Positions 53,589 to 62,059 of a DNA stretch of 64,000 nt are shown piece by piece. The notes beneath the pieces are model-generated. The model ran no database searches. It was given only the letters and a program-made list of their open reading frames with translations, and was not told the origin of the DNA. Source of the DNA: Agromyces flavus (GTDB lineage: Bacteria; Actinomycetota; Actinomycetes; Actinomycetales; Microbacteriaceae); contig NZ_LT629755.1 in assembly GCF_900104685.1 (NCBI RefSeq), positions 496,001 to 560,000 of the forward strand. Direction: 5' to 3'. Made by a program: the position numbers and the translations under genes. Each line of letters opens with the position of its first letter. The first letter of the stretch is position 1.

Positions 53589-53939
53589 GTGGGATCGCTC
53601 CACCTCGGCCGCCTCGTGCGAGTCGAACTCCCCGACGACGTGCTGGCCCACGTGCACGCCGTCATCCTCGCGAAGCTCCGCGTACACGAGCCCATCCTCC
53701 TCGGGTGGACCCAGCCGGACGGCCGGCACGAGGAGGTGCTCGTCAACCCCTCCATGCCCATCGTCATCACCTACGACAACGACGAGGAGCGACGCCTGGA
53801 CCGTCGTTGGCTGGAGCGACTCATGGCGTCGGCCAATTCGGTCCGGGGCCTGCAGTTGCGGCCGGAAGTGGTCGACGCCCTGCGCTCGATCACCGAGGAG
53901 GCCGCGGACGCCGGGGGCGCTGCAACCGGAGGCGCGTGA
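53589..53939 (+). CDS. DUF7882-like small protein
   Basis: The 116-residue protein starts at GTG 53589, with AAAGGA upstream. It begins GSLHLGRLVRVELPDDVLAHVHAVILAKLRVHEPILLGW and has VLVNPSMPIVITYD and RRWLERLMASANSVRGLQL. This matches a small, abundant Microbacteriaceae protein family (often misnamed DNA ligase) now called DUF7882. No ligase motif is present. Function unknown. Confidence 0.78.
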   Translation: MGSLHLGRLVRVELPDDVLAHVHAVILAKLRVHEPILLGWTQPDGRHEEVLVNPSMPIVITYDNDEERRLDRRWLERLMASANSVRGLQLRPEVVDALRSITEEAADAGGAATGGA

Positions 53940-53969
53940 TCCGCTGGTGCGGATGTCGGCGCCGGATGC

Positions 53970-53975
53970 GACGAT
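53970..53975 (+). promoter_or_regulatory. -10-like box of leaderless Fpg/Nei glycosylase mRNA
   Basis: GACGAT, then GGGCGC, then GTG 53982; no Shine-Dalgarno. The box is a weak match to TANNNT, but the spacing fits. Confidence 0.4.
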
Positions 53976-53981
53976 GGGCGC

Positions 53982-54872
53982 GTGCCGGAGATGCCCGAGG
54001 TCGAGGCGCTCGCCGAGTTCCTGCGTGAGCGCGCCGTCGGTCGTGCCATCGTCGCGGCCCGCGTGGCTGCGATCGCGGCACTGAAGACCTTCGATCCGCC
54101 GCTGCATGCGATCGAGGCGCGCCCCATCGCATCGGTCGCGCGGCACGGCAAGTTCATCGACCTCGAGATGGGTCCGTCGACGGATGCCGCGCCCGGCGAG
54201 CCGTCGCTGCACCTGGTCTTCCACCTCGCTCGTGCCGGCTGGCTCCGCTGGTACGACGAGATCCCCGCCACCGTGCTGCGCCCGGGCAAGTCGCCGATCG
54301 CGCTGCGCGTGCGACTCGACGACGGCGCCGGATTCGACCTCACCGAGGCGGGCACCAAGAAGTCCCTCGCGGTGTACGTCGTGCGCGACCCGGCCGAGGT
54401 GCCCGGCATCGCCCGACTCGGACCCGACCCGATGGCCGACACGTTCACCGAAAGCGACTTCGCCGGCATCCTCGCCGCCCGCCGCACCCAGGTGAAGGGC
54501 CTGTTGCGCGACCAGTCGGTGCTCGCCGGGATCGGCAACGCGTACTCCGACGAGATCCTGCACGCCGCGAAGATGTCGCCGTACAAGCTCGCCGCGACGC
54601 TCGACGACGACGAGGTGTCGCGACTCTTCGCCGCGATGCGGGGCACCCTCAGCGAGGCGCTCGACGAGGCATCCGGTAAGCCCGCCGCCGAACTGAAGGA
54701 CGCCAAGCGCCGGCGCCTCCGCGTGCACGGCCGAACGGGCGAACCGTGTCCGGTCTGCGGCGACACCATCCGCCAGGTCGAGTTCCACGACTCGACCTTC
54801 CAGTACTGCCCGACCTGCCAGACCGGCGGCAAGCCGCTCGCCGACCGCGTGCGCTCCCGGCTGCTGAAGTAG
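53982..54872 (+). CDS. Fpg/Nei family DNA glycosylase
   Basis: The 296-residue protein starts PEMPEVEALAEFL, with Pro2 the catalytic nucleophile and Glu3 after Met removal. HGKFIDLEM holds the conserved Lys. The helix-two-turn-helix contains GIGNAYSDEIL. The C-terminal zinc finger is CPVCGDTIRQVEF ... YCPTCQTGGK. These enzymes excise oxidised bases and nick the DNA. The PEMPEVE start is one seen in actinobacterial relatives, different from PEGPEVE of Nei, so the exact substrate is not known. Confidence 0.93.
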   Translation: MPEMPEVEALAEFLRERAVGRAIVAARVAAIAALKTFDPPLHAIEARPIASVARHGKFIDLEMGPSTDAAPGEPSLHLVFHLARAGWLRWYDEIPATVLRPGKSPIALRVRLDDGAGFDLTEAGTKKSLAVYVVRDPAEVPGIARLGPDPMADTFTESDFAGILAARRTQVKGLLRDQSVLAGIGNAYSDEILHAAKMSPYKLAATLDDDEVSRLFAAMRGTLSEALDEASGKPAAELKDAKRRRLRVHGRTGEPCPVCGDTIRQVEFHDSTFQYCPTCQTGGKPLADRVRSRLLK

Positions 54873-54917
54873 CGGGCGGCCGACCGGCTCCCGCTGCCTC
54901 AGCGACCGGAGGGCGAC

Positions 54918-55535
54918 TCAGACGCCCCGGGAGTGGCGCGGTGCGTCGCCGTTCGAGGTGTCGACGGGGTTGCCGTGCTCATCCACCGGGCCGCGCGCCG
55001 GTGCCGCCGGCCGCTGTTCGGACGAGGAGTGGGTGAGCGGGTTGCCGTGCTCGTCCGTCGCGGGCGCCGCGACCGGTCGGCCGTGGTCCTCGACGGTCGT
55101 CGGACGGGGTGCGGCCTGGGTGTCACGCGCCTCGGCATCACGAGCGGCCTCGGCAGTACGGGCGTCGTTCACGGCATCCGGATCGACCGCGGCAGCGCGC
55201 TGCTCGTGTTCGGCCTGCTCGGCGCGGAGGCGCTCGGCATCGCTCCGGTGCTCCTGGCTCGTGCTCGCCAGCCGATCCGCCTCCAGCTTCGCGCGCTCGG
55301 CGTCGGCCTGCGCCTGGCGGGCGGCCGCGTCGGCCTGCATCGCCTTCACCTCGCGCTCGCGTGCGGCAGCATCGGTCTCCGCGGCCTTCTCGCGGAGCTC
55401 CTCGGCGTCGCGCCGGCGCGATTCGAGCTGGGCCTCCTTGCGCTGCCGCGACGTGGCGAACCACGCGATGACGGCGACCACCGCGATGAGGACGATCACG
55501 CCCACGATGATCCAGATGATGGTGCTCGTGTCCAC
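54918..55535 (-). CDS. Hypothetical membrane-anchored coiled-coil protein
   Basis: The 205-residue protein starts at GTG 55535. One N-terminal membrane helix (TIIWIIVGVIVLIAVVAVIAWF) is followed by an Ala/Glu/Arg/Gln-rich coiled coil of about 90 residues (RKEAQLESRRRDAEELREKAAE and onward). The C-terminal tail carries two copies of DEHGNP (DEHGNPLT and DEHGNPVD). It is likely anchored with the coiled coil in the cytoplasm. I know no function. Confidence 0.68.
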   Translation of the reverse strand: MDTSTIIWIIVGVIVLIAVVAVIAWFATSRQRKEAQLESRRRDAEELREKAAETDAAAREREVKAMQADAAARQAQADAERAKLEADRLASTSQEHRSDAERLRAEQAEHEQRAAAVDPDAVNDARTAEAARDAEARDTQAAPRPTTVEDHGRPVAAPATDEHGNPLTHSSSEQRPAAPARGPVDEHGNPVDTSNGDAPRHSRGV

Positions 55536-55643
55536 GTTCCACCGCCTTTCCGCGCGCCGGACCTCCGGAGCGCGATTCCACGGCCACTCAACCGCACACG
55601 GGCGAGGGGTGGTACGGGGTTGCATGGAAGGTCGCGGCTGTGC

Positions 55644-56291
55644 TTAGCGCTCGATGCGACGCTGCGCCTCATCGAGGATCGCGGTCACCTCGGCGTCGTC
55701 GGTCTGCCGGAAGTCGACGTAGTGCATCCCGACCGCCATGAAGGACGAGGGCGTGCTCACGGCGACGATCTCGTCGGCCTCGGGGATCGTCGCGAGCGTG
55801 TCCGGCGGCCCCACCGGCACGGCGAGGATGATGCGCGCCGCCCCCCGCTCGCGCGCCACACGGCAGGCCACGCGGGCCGTGGCACCCGTCGCGATGCCGT
55901 CGTCGACGATCACGACGGTCCGCCCGTCGAGCGGCTGCGGGGGCCGGTCGTGCCGGAACCTCCGGACGCGGGCGTCGAGTTCGGCGCGCTCGCGACGTTC
56001 GACCGCGGCGAATTCCTCGCGCGAGACGCGGCCGAGTCCCACGACGTCGTCGTTGACGACCTCGGCCCCCTCTTCGCCGATGGCGCCCATCGCGACCTCG
56101 GGCTGTCTCGGGAGCCCCAGCTTCCGCACCACGAGGACGTCGAGCGGGGCGTCGAGGGCACGGGCGACCTCATCGGCGACCGGAACCCCGCCGCGGGGTA
56201 GGCCGAGGACCAGGGGATCGGCCGAGCGGCGATCGCCGAGCGCCTCCGCGAGTCGGCGACCGGCCTCGCGGCGATCCGCGAACCGGCTCAC
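55644..56291 (-). CDS. Phosphoribosyltransferase domain protein
   Basis: The 215-residue protein starts at GTG 56291 after GGAGG. The PRPP-binding motif is VVIVDDGIATGAT, with an N-terminal LGLPRGGVPVADEVARALDAPLDVLVVRKLG. The group is a stand-alone PRTase common in actinobacteria (often fused to a hydrolase elsewhere). The substrate base is not evident. The stop is TAA. Confidence 0.88.
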   Translation of the reverse strand: MSRFADRREAGRRLAEALGDRRSADPLVLGLPRGGVPVADEVARALDAPLDVLVVRKLGLPRQPEVAMGAIGEEGAEVVNDDVVGLGRVSREEFAAVERRERAELDARVRRFRHDRPPQPLDGRTVVIVDDGIATGATARVACRVARERGAARIILAVPVGPPDTLATIPEADEIVAVSTPSSFMAVGMHYVDFRQTDDAEVTAILDEAQRRIER

Positions 56292-56420
56292 CGTCGCACC
56301 TCCGATACCGGAGGATCGTGACCGGTTCGGCCGGGACGGAGGACCGGGTCGGGCTCCATGTTCCGACCCTAATCCCCGTCCCCACCGGCCCGGAACGGTC
56401 GTTTCGCTGTCAGGTCGGAG

Positions 56421-56450
56421 TTCGCTGATCGCTCACGTTCTGCGTACACT
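56421..56450 (+). promoter_or_regulatory. Candidate promoter for the VWA protein gene
   Basis: TTCGCT at 56421-56426 and TACACT at 56445-56450 (18-base spacing). The -10 is good, the -35 weak. The RNA would start near 56457, immediately before a hairpin (56460-56478). Confidence 0.45.
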
Positions 56451-56459
56451 GTCAGCACC

Positions 56460-56478
56460 TTCCCCCTGAACGGGGGAA
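56460..56478 (+). other. Hairpin in the leader of the VWA gene
   Basis: TTCCCCC and GGGGGAA form a 7-bp stem with a TGAAC loop, 56 bases before the start codon. It may protect the 5' end of the message or act as a binding site. Confidence 0.4.
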
Positions 56479-56534
56479 CCCGTTCAGACTGGGATTGACA
56501 ACGCCGTGGCGCTGTCGGTCGACTTGGAGTGTCC

Positions 56535-58193
56535 GTGGGACGTCACAGCGTCGCGGCTCCGGCGAGGACGCCGAGCCGCCGATTCATCCTGTCCGTCGCG
56601 GCCGGCGTGGCCGTCATCGGGCTCGTCGCCTCCGGCGTGTACCTGTGGGTCGGCGGGCACCTGAATCCGCTGTTCGCGTCGGCCGACGAGGCGGCATGCG
56701 AGACGGTCGAGCCCGTCGTGGTGATCGCCGACCCGTCGATCGCCACCGCGGTCATCGAGCTCGCCGACGACTTCAGTGCGAGCCCCAAGCAATGCGCCGA
56801 TGTCGAGGTCCGCGCGCAGGACGCCGCCGACACCACGGCCGCACTCGCCGCAGGTACGCTCGAGGCCGACGCGTGGATCCCCGACTCGTCGGTGTGGATC
56901 GAGCGAACCAACACGACGGCCACGTCCCTCGGACTCGGCGAGCCCGAGCTCGAGGTCGGGCCGTCCATCGCCAGCTCGCCGGTCGTCTTCGCGGCGTCGG
57001 CGTCGGACGCGCAGGAGATCGCCCAGGAACCGGTGAGCTGGGCGCGCGTGCTCGGCGGGCAGCTTCCGGCCCTGCTCCCCGACCCCGAGGCATCCGCAGC
57101 CAGCCTTGCGAGCCTGCTCGCGCTCAAGGGCCAGTCCTCGACCGAGGATCCGCGGCAGTTCGCCGGCGCGATGATCGCCCTCAGCAAGTCGATCCCGGCG
57201 TCGGCGGATGCCGCGATGGCCACCCTCTCCTCGGCGCAGCAGCCGACCGTCGTGCTCACGAGCGAGTCGCGCGTCGTCGAGCACAACCGCGACAGCTCGG
57301 CTCAGGCGCTCGTCGCGGCCTACCCCGAGGAGGGCACGGTCGCGCTCGACTACCCGTTCGTCCGCATCGGCGACGGCGCCGTCGAGCAGCTCGACGCGTT
57401 CGAGGCCGCCCTCCAGAAGGCCGGCGATCACTTCGCCGAGGCCGGCTTCCGCGCGGCCGACGGCACCGGCGAGGTCGACGCGCCCGGTGTCGCCGGCAAC
57501 GCTCCCCGCGCGCAGACCGAGCTCGACCACGCGGCCGAGATCGAGATCCTCCGCGCCTGGTCGGTGCTCACGCTGCGATCGCGCATGCTCGCGGTCATCG
57601 ACGTCTCGGGCTCGATGGAGGAGCCGGCGGCCAACGGACTGCGTCGCATCGACATCTTCCAGCAGGCCGCCGTCGGCGCCATGTCGAAGTTCTCGGGCGA
57701 GGCCGAGCTCGGCGTCTGGATCTTCTCCACCGCCCGCAACGGCGAACTCGACTACGAGGACCTCGCGCCGATCGCGCCGCTCGCCGACTCGGGTCACACG
57801 CAGCGCATCCAGCAGATCATCGGCTCGCTGCCTTCGCGCCTCGGCGGCGCCACCGGCCTCTACGACTCCACGCTCGCCGCCGTGAAGAAGGTGCGCGAGG
57901 ACTACGACCCCGACAAGGTCAATTCGGTCCTCGTCATCACCGACGGCAAGAACGAGGACGAGGACGGCATCAGCCTCGATCAGCTCCTCGGCGAGCTGAA
58001 GAAGATGGACGATCCGTCCAAGCCGGTCGCAGTGATCATGATCGGCTTCGGACCCGACACCGACCTCCAGGCGATGCAGAAGATCGCTGAGGCGACCAAG
58101 GGTGGCGCGTACTCGGCCTCCAAGCCCGAGGACCTCGGCACCGTGCTGGTCGACGCGCTCTCGCAGCGCACCTGCCGCCCGAACTGCGGCTGA
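56535..58193 (+). CDS. Substrate-binding-protein-like and von Willebrand factor A domain protein
   Basis: The 552-residue protein starts at GTG 56535 (GGAG five bases upstream), giving VGRHSVAAPAR, the GRHS start known from actinobacterial relatives. After one membrane helix (FILSVAAGVAVIGLVASGVYL) comes a solute-binding-like domain (VVIADPSIATAVIELADDF, ADAWIPDSSVWIERT). The VWA domain follows, with MIDAS DVSGSME (Asp356, Ser358, Ser360), a later Thr and SVLVITDGKNEDEDG. Its end is CRPNCG. It should bind a metal-dependent ligand outside the cell. Function unknown. Confidence 0.85.
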   Translation: MGRHSVAAPARTPSRRFILSVAAGVAVIGLVASGVYLWVGGHLNPLFASADEAACETVEPVVVIADPSIATAVIELADDFSASPKQCADVEVRAQDAADTTAALAAGTLEADAWIPDSSVWIERTNTTATSLGLGEPELEVGPSIASSPVVFAASASDAQEIAQEPVSWARVLGGQLPALLPDPEASAASLASLLALKGQSSTEDPRQFAGAMIALSKSIPASADAAMATLSSAQQPTVVLTSESRVVEHNRDSSAQALVAAYPEEGTVALDYPFVRIGDGAVEQLDAFEAALQKAGDHFAEAGFRAADGTGEVDAPGVAGNAPRAQTELDHAAEIEILRAWSVLTLRSRMLAVIDVSGSMEEPAANGLRRIDIFQQAAVGAMSKFSGEAELGVWIFSTARNGELDYEDLAPIAPLADSGHTQRIQQIIGSLPSRLGGATGLYDSTLAAVKKVREDYDPDKVNSVLVITDGKNEDEDGISLDQLLGELKKMDDPSKPVAVIMIGFGPDTDLQAMQKIAEATKGGAYSASKPEDLGTVLVDALSQRTCRPNCG

Positions 58194-58223
58194 GCCGACA
58201 CCCGAACTGCGGCTGAGCCGACA
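58178..58223 (+). repeat. 23-bp tandem duplication across a stop codon
   Basis: The unit at 58178-58200 is repeated exactly at 58201-58223, with two more matching bases after it. The first copy holds the last codons and stop of the VWA gene; the second is non-coding. It looks like a recent slippage duplication. Confidence 0.85.
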
Positions 58224-58239
58224 CCAGACGACACGACCA

Positions 58240-58279
58240 CGGAGGGCCGGTCGACGCGATCGCGTCGGCCGGCCCTCCG
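58240..58279. terminator. Long bidirectional terminator
   Basis: CGGAGGGCCGG pairs with CCGGCCCTCCG. A G-U pair follows, then CGACGC/GCGTCG, closing on GATC: 18 pairs in all. It lies between the VWA gene and the convergent MFS gene. Confidence 0.82.
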
Positions 58280-58290
58280 AGGCGCGTGGT

Positions 58291-59826
58291 TCAGTGGGCG
58301 GGGACGCCCTCGGCCGCTCCCTTCGCCATGTCGGCGGGCCGACGCACGAGCGTCGAACCGACGATGGCGAACAGCGAGAGGATCGCGCCGACCAGGAACG
58401 CGTTCCGGACGCCGGCGGCCTGTGCGGCGATCTCGGCGGTCCCGGCGGCCTGCGCCGAGGCGGCCGTCGCCGTCATGACGGTGATGAACAGCGCGGTGCC
58501 CGCGGCGCCGGCGACCTGCTGCAGCGTACCCACGGTCGCCGAGGCGTGCGAGTACAGGTGCGGCTCGACCGACCCGAGCGCGCTCGTGAACAGCGGCGTG
58601 AACATGAACGCGAGCGCGGTCGACAGTGCGACGTGGGCGATCAGGATCATCCACGGCGGCGTCGACTCGGTCACCAGCGTGAGCGACCACAGCACCGCGC
58701 TCACCACGATGCTGCCCGGCACGAGCAGCGGCGTGGGACCGACTCGGTCGTACAACCGGCCGACGGTCGGGCCGAGCAGGCCCATCACCAAGCCGCCGGG
58801 CAGGACGAGCAGGCCGGTGGCGAGCGGCTCGAGGCCCGCGACATCCTGCAGGTAGATCGGCAGCAGGATGATCGTGCCGAACAGCGCGGCCATCATCACG
58901 GCCATGAGTGCGATCGAGACGGCGAAGTTGCGGGTGCGGAACGTGCGCAGGTCGAGCAGCGCGCGGTCGGACCGCTGGAGCAGGACCTGCCGCACGATGA
59001 ACGCGGTGATGCCGAGCGCGCCCGCGGCCAGGGAGATCCACATGGCCGTCGCGTCGCCCGGCGACCTGCCGCTGACCACGCCGCCGACGAGGCTCAGCCC
59101 GTAGACGAGCCCGCCGAACCCGATCGCGGAGATCACGACCGACACTGCGTCGATCGGGAACACGCGCGTCTCACCGATGTTCCGGACGCGTCGCAGGCCG
59201 ATGACGAGCATCGTCACGGCGAACGGCAGCACGAACCAGAACATGTAGCGCCAGCCGAAGTAGTTGAGGATCAGGCCGGACATTGCCGGGCCGATGGCGG
59301 GTGCGACCGACATCACGATCGACACGCGCCCCATGAAGCGACCGCGGTCGGACGGCGCGACGAGCGTCATGAGCGAGGTCATGAGCAGCGGCATCATGAT
59401 GGCCGTGCCCGTCGCCTGCACGATGCGCGCGCCGAGGAGCACCTCGAAGCCCGGGGCGAGCGCCGCGAGGAGCGTGCCGGCCGAGAACAGCGTCATCGCG
59501 GTGCCGAAGATGGGCCGCGTCGGGAAGCGCTGCAGCAGGAAGCCCGTGATCGGGATGACGACGGCCATGGTCAGCATGAAGGCCGTGGTCAGCCACTGCG
59601 CCGCCGAGAGCGTGATGTCGAGGTCGACGACGAGGTGCGGGATGGCGACGCTCATGATCGTCTCGTTGAGGAACACGACGAAGGTGGCTCCGAGGAGGAG
59701 CCAGATCACGCGGGTGTCGCGTGCGCCGTGCTCGGGGCGGGCGGAGACGACCTGCTCGTCGAAGGCCTGGTCGGCGGTATCGGGGATTCGGATGGAGTCG
59801 GTGCCTGGTGCGGTGCGTTCGGTCAC
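58291..59826 (-). CDS. DHA2-type MFS drug efflux transporter
   Basis: The 511-residue protein starts at GTG 59826 after AAGGA. It has about 14 hydrophobic segments and motif PHLVVDLDITLSAAQWLTTAFMLTMAVVIPITGFL, typical of the EmrB/QacA DHA2 group. The second signature is the ARIVQATGTAIMMPLLMTSLMTLV segment. It probably exports toxic compounds using the proton gradient. No regulator is adjacent, and the 212-base gap to the right holds no clear promoter. Confidence 0.9.
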   Translation of the reverse strand: MTERTAPGTDSIRIPDTADQAFDEQVVSARPEHGARDTRVIWLLLGATFVVFLNETIMSVAIPHLVVDLDITLSAAQWLTTAFMLTMAVVIPITGFLLQRFPTRPIFGTAMTLFSAGTLLAALAPGFEVLLGARIVQATGTAIMMPLLMTSLMTLVAPSDRGRFMGRVSIVMSVAPAIGPAMSGLILNYFGWRYMFWFVLPFAVTMLVIGLRRVRNIGETRVFPIDAVSVVISAIGFGGLVYGLSLVGGVVSGRSPGDATAMWISLAAGALGITAFIVRQVLLQRSDRALLDLRTFRTRNFAVSIALMAVMMAALFGTIILLPIYLQDVAGLEPLATGLLVLPGGLVMGLLGPTVGRLYDRVGPTPLLVPGSIVVSAVLWSLTLVTESTPPWMILIAHVALSTALAFMFTPLFTSALGSVEPHLYSHASATVGTLQQVAGAAGTALFITVMTATAASAQAAGTAEIAAQAAGVRNAFLVGAILSLFAIVGSTLVRRPADMAKGAAEGVPAH

Positions 59827-60038
59827 GTGCGCGTCCTTGCTCGGTCGTCGTTCGTCGTCTTCGTCGTCGTGTCGGTGTCGTGGCGGATCGCGTCGGGGTG
59901 CCGACGGATGGGCGCTCGTCGCCGCATGGCGCGATCGGCGACGAGTACGGGAAACCGGGCTCGCGATCGAGCTATTCCCGTTTCGGTCGACGCATAGCGA
60001 TGCATCGATTTCGGCGAGCCGCAAACTCCCGGGTGCGA

Positions 60039-61181
60039 TCAGCCGACGATATCGCGGACGGCCGACACCGCGTGGGCGAGCGCCGCCGCTGCCGGTTCGA
60101 GGTCGGCTGCGGCCGTGTCGGGGCCGAACGAGAACCGAACGGCGGTCTGTGCGACCTCGGCCGGCACGCCCATCGCGGTGAGCACGTGCGACGGCTCGTC
60201 GCTGCCCGCCGCGCAGGCCGATCCGCTCGAGACGACGACGTCCCTCCGCTCCAGCTCGAGCAGCACGGCCTCGCCGCTCGTCCCTGGGAAGATGTACGAC
60301 ACCGTGCCGGGCAGCCGCTCGACGGGGTGACCCGTGGGAACGGCGTCCGGCACGGCCGCCGCGACGAGCTCGCGGAAGCGGGTCGTCAGTGCGGCGACGC
60401 GCGCCGCGACATCCGCTCGCTCGCCATCGGCCAGTCGAAGTGCCGTCGCGAAGGCCACGGCGCCCGCCACGTTCTCGGTGCCCGACCGCCGTCCGCGTTC
60501 CTGGCCGCCGCCGTGCAGCACGGGCTCGATCGGGAGCCGGCCGCGCACGACCAGCGCGCCGGTGCCCTTCGGCGCGCCGACCTTGTGGCCGGCGAGCGAC
60601 ATCGCGTCGACGCTGAGCGCGTCGAGCGACAGCGGCAGCCAGCCCGCGGCCTGCACCGCGTCAGTGTGCACGAGCGTGCCGTCGTCGTGCGCGAGGCGCG
60701 CGAGGTCGGCGAGCGGGTTCACGGTGCCCACCTCGTTGTTCGCCAACTGCACCGAGACCAGCGTCGTGTCGGGCCGGATGACCCGGGCGAGCGCCTCGGG
60801 CACGACCATGCCGGTCGCGTCGACCGCGACCTCGTCCACCTCGAAGCCGTGCAGGCGCCGCAGCGCGTCGGCAGCCTCGAGCACGGCCTCGTGCTCGACC
60901 GGCGACACCACCACGTGCCGTCCGCGCGGGCTCGCGAGCGCGAGCCCCTTCACGGCGAGGTTGTCGGCCTCGGTGCCCCCGGACGTGAACACCACGTCGC
61001 CCGGGCGAGCGCCGACGACCGCGGCGACCTGCTCGCGCGCCCACGCGAGCGCGCGCGCCGCCTCCTCGCCGATGCCGTGCCGGCTCGAGGGGTTGCCGAA
61101 CGATCCCGTGAGGTACGGCCACATCGCCTCGAGCGCCTCGCGGCGGACGGGCGTGGTGGCGGCGTGGTCGGCGAAGATCAC
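60039..61181 (-). CDS. Cysteine desulfurase (NifS/IscS-like) of the NAD operon
   Basis: The 380-residue PLP enzyme has Lys200 in SLAGHKVGAPKGTG for the Schiff base and a catalytic Cys323 in SSGSACAAGSDEPSHVL. The N-terminus IFADHAATTPVRREALEAM is typical. It is coupled to nadC by a four-base overlap. In this setting it most likely supplies sulfur for the 4Fe-4S cluster of NadA, as with dedicated NifS genes in other NAD operons. Confidence 0.9.
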   Translation of the reverse strand: MIFADHAATTPVRREALEAMWPYLTGSFGNPSSRHGIGEEAARALAWAREQVAAVVGARPGDVVFTSGGTEADNLAVKGLALASPRGRHVVVSPVEHEAVLEAADALRRLHGFEVDEVAVDATGMVVPEALARVIRPDTTLVSVQLANNEVGTVNPLADLARLAHDDGTLVHTDAVQAAGWLPLSLDALSVDAMSLAGHKVGAPKGTGALVVRGRLPIEPVLHGGGQERGRRSGTENVAGAVAFATALRLADGERADVAARVAALTTRFRELVAAAVPDAVPTGHPVERLPGTVSYIFPGTSGEAVLLELERRDVVVSSGSACAAGSDEPSHVLTAMGVPAEVAQTAVRFSFGPDTAAADLEPAAAALAHAVSAVRDIVG

Positions 61182-62059
61182 GCCGAACCCCGCGTCGCGT
61201 CATCGGGCGCCTCGATCACGACGTCGAGCCCGAGGTCGAGCGCGCGCGCCGAGTGCGTGAGCGCGCCGACCGAGATGACGTCGACCCCTGTGGCGGCGAT
61301 CGCGGCGACGCTGTCGAGGTTCACGCCGCCCGACGCCTCGACGATCGCGCGGCCCGCGATGAGCTCGACGCCCGCCCGCAGGTCGTCGATCCTGAAGTTG
61401 TCGAGCATGATCGTGTCGGCGCCGCCGGCGAGGACGGGCTCGACCTGGTCGAGACGGTCGACCTCGACCTCGAGGTGCGCGGTGTGCGGCATCCGCTCGC
61501 GGGCCTCGCGGAGCGCCGTCGCGAGGTCGGTCCCGCCGGCCGTGAGCACTGCGAGGTGGTTGTCCTTCGCCATGACCGCGTCGGAGAGGCTGCGGCGGTG
61601 GTTGCGACCGCCGCCGTCGCGCACCGCCTGGCGCTCGAGGCTGCGCAGGCCGGGTGTGGTCTTGCGCGTGTCGACGATGCGCGCCCCGGTGCCCGCGACC
61701 GCGTCGACGTACCGAGCCGTGAGCGTCGCGACGCCCGACATCCGCTGCACGAGGTTCAATGCGACCCGCTCCGCGCGAAGGATGCCGCGCGCCGGGCCAT
61801 GGACGCGCGCGAGCACGTCGCCCGCGGCGAATCGGTCGCCGTCGGCCGCGAGCACCTCGACCGCGATCGCGGGGTCGACCAGGCGGAACGCCGTGTCGAC
61901 GACGCGCGCGCCGCTGAAGACGCCCGGTTCGCGCGCGACGAGGTCGGCCGTCGCCGTCGCCGCCGCGGGGATGAGCGTCTCGCCGGTGAGGTCGCCCCAC
62001 GGGGCGTCCTCATCGAGCGCCATGAGCACGATGCGCTCGATCTCGCGGGGTTCGGTCAT
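61178..62059 (-). CDS. nadC: Nicotinate-nucleotide pyrophosphorylase (carboxylating)
   Basis: The 293-residue protein has LNLVQRMSGVATLTARYVDAV, VDTRKTTPGLRSLERQAVRDGGGRNHR and EVEVDRLDQVEPVLAGGADTIMLDN, the quinolinate/PRPP-binding motifs of NadC. It forms nicotinate mononucleotide from quinolinate and PRPP. The ATG shares one base with the nadB stop (TGATG). The gene overlaps the cysteine desulfurase by four bases. Confidence 0.95.
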   Translation of the reverse strand: MTEPREIERIVLMALDEDAPWGDLTGETLIPAAATATADLVAREPGVFSGARVVDTAFRLVDPAIAVEVLAADGDRFAAGDVLARVHGPARGILRAERVALNLVQRMSGVATLTARYVDAVAGTGARIVDTRKTTPGLRSLERQAVRDGGGRNHRRSLSDAVMAKDNHLAVLTAGGTDLATALREARERMPHTAHLEVEVDRLDQVEPVLAGGADTIMLDNFRIDDLRAGVELIAGRAIVEASGGVNLDSVAAIAATGVDVISVGALTHSARALDLGLDVVIEAPDDATRGSA

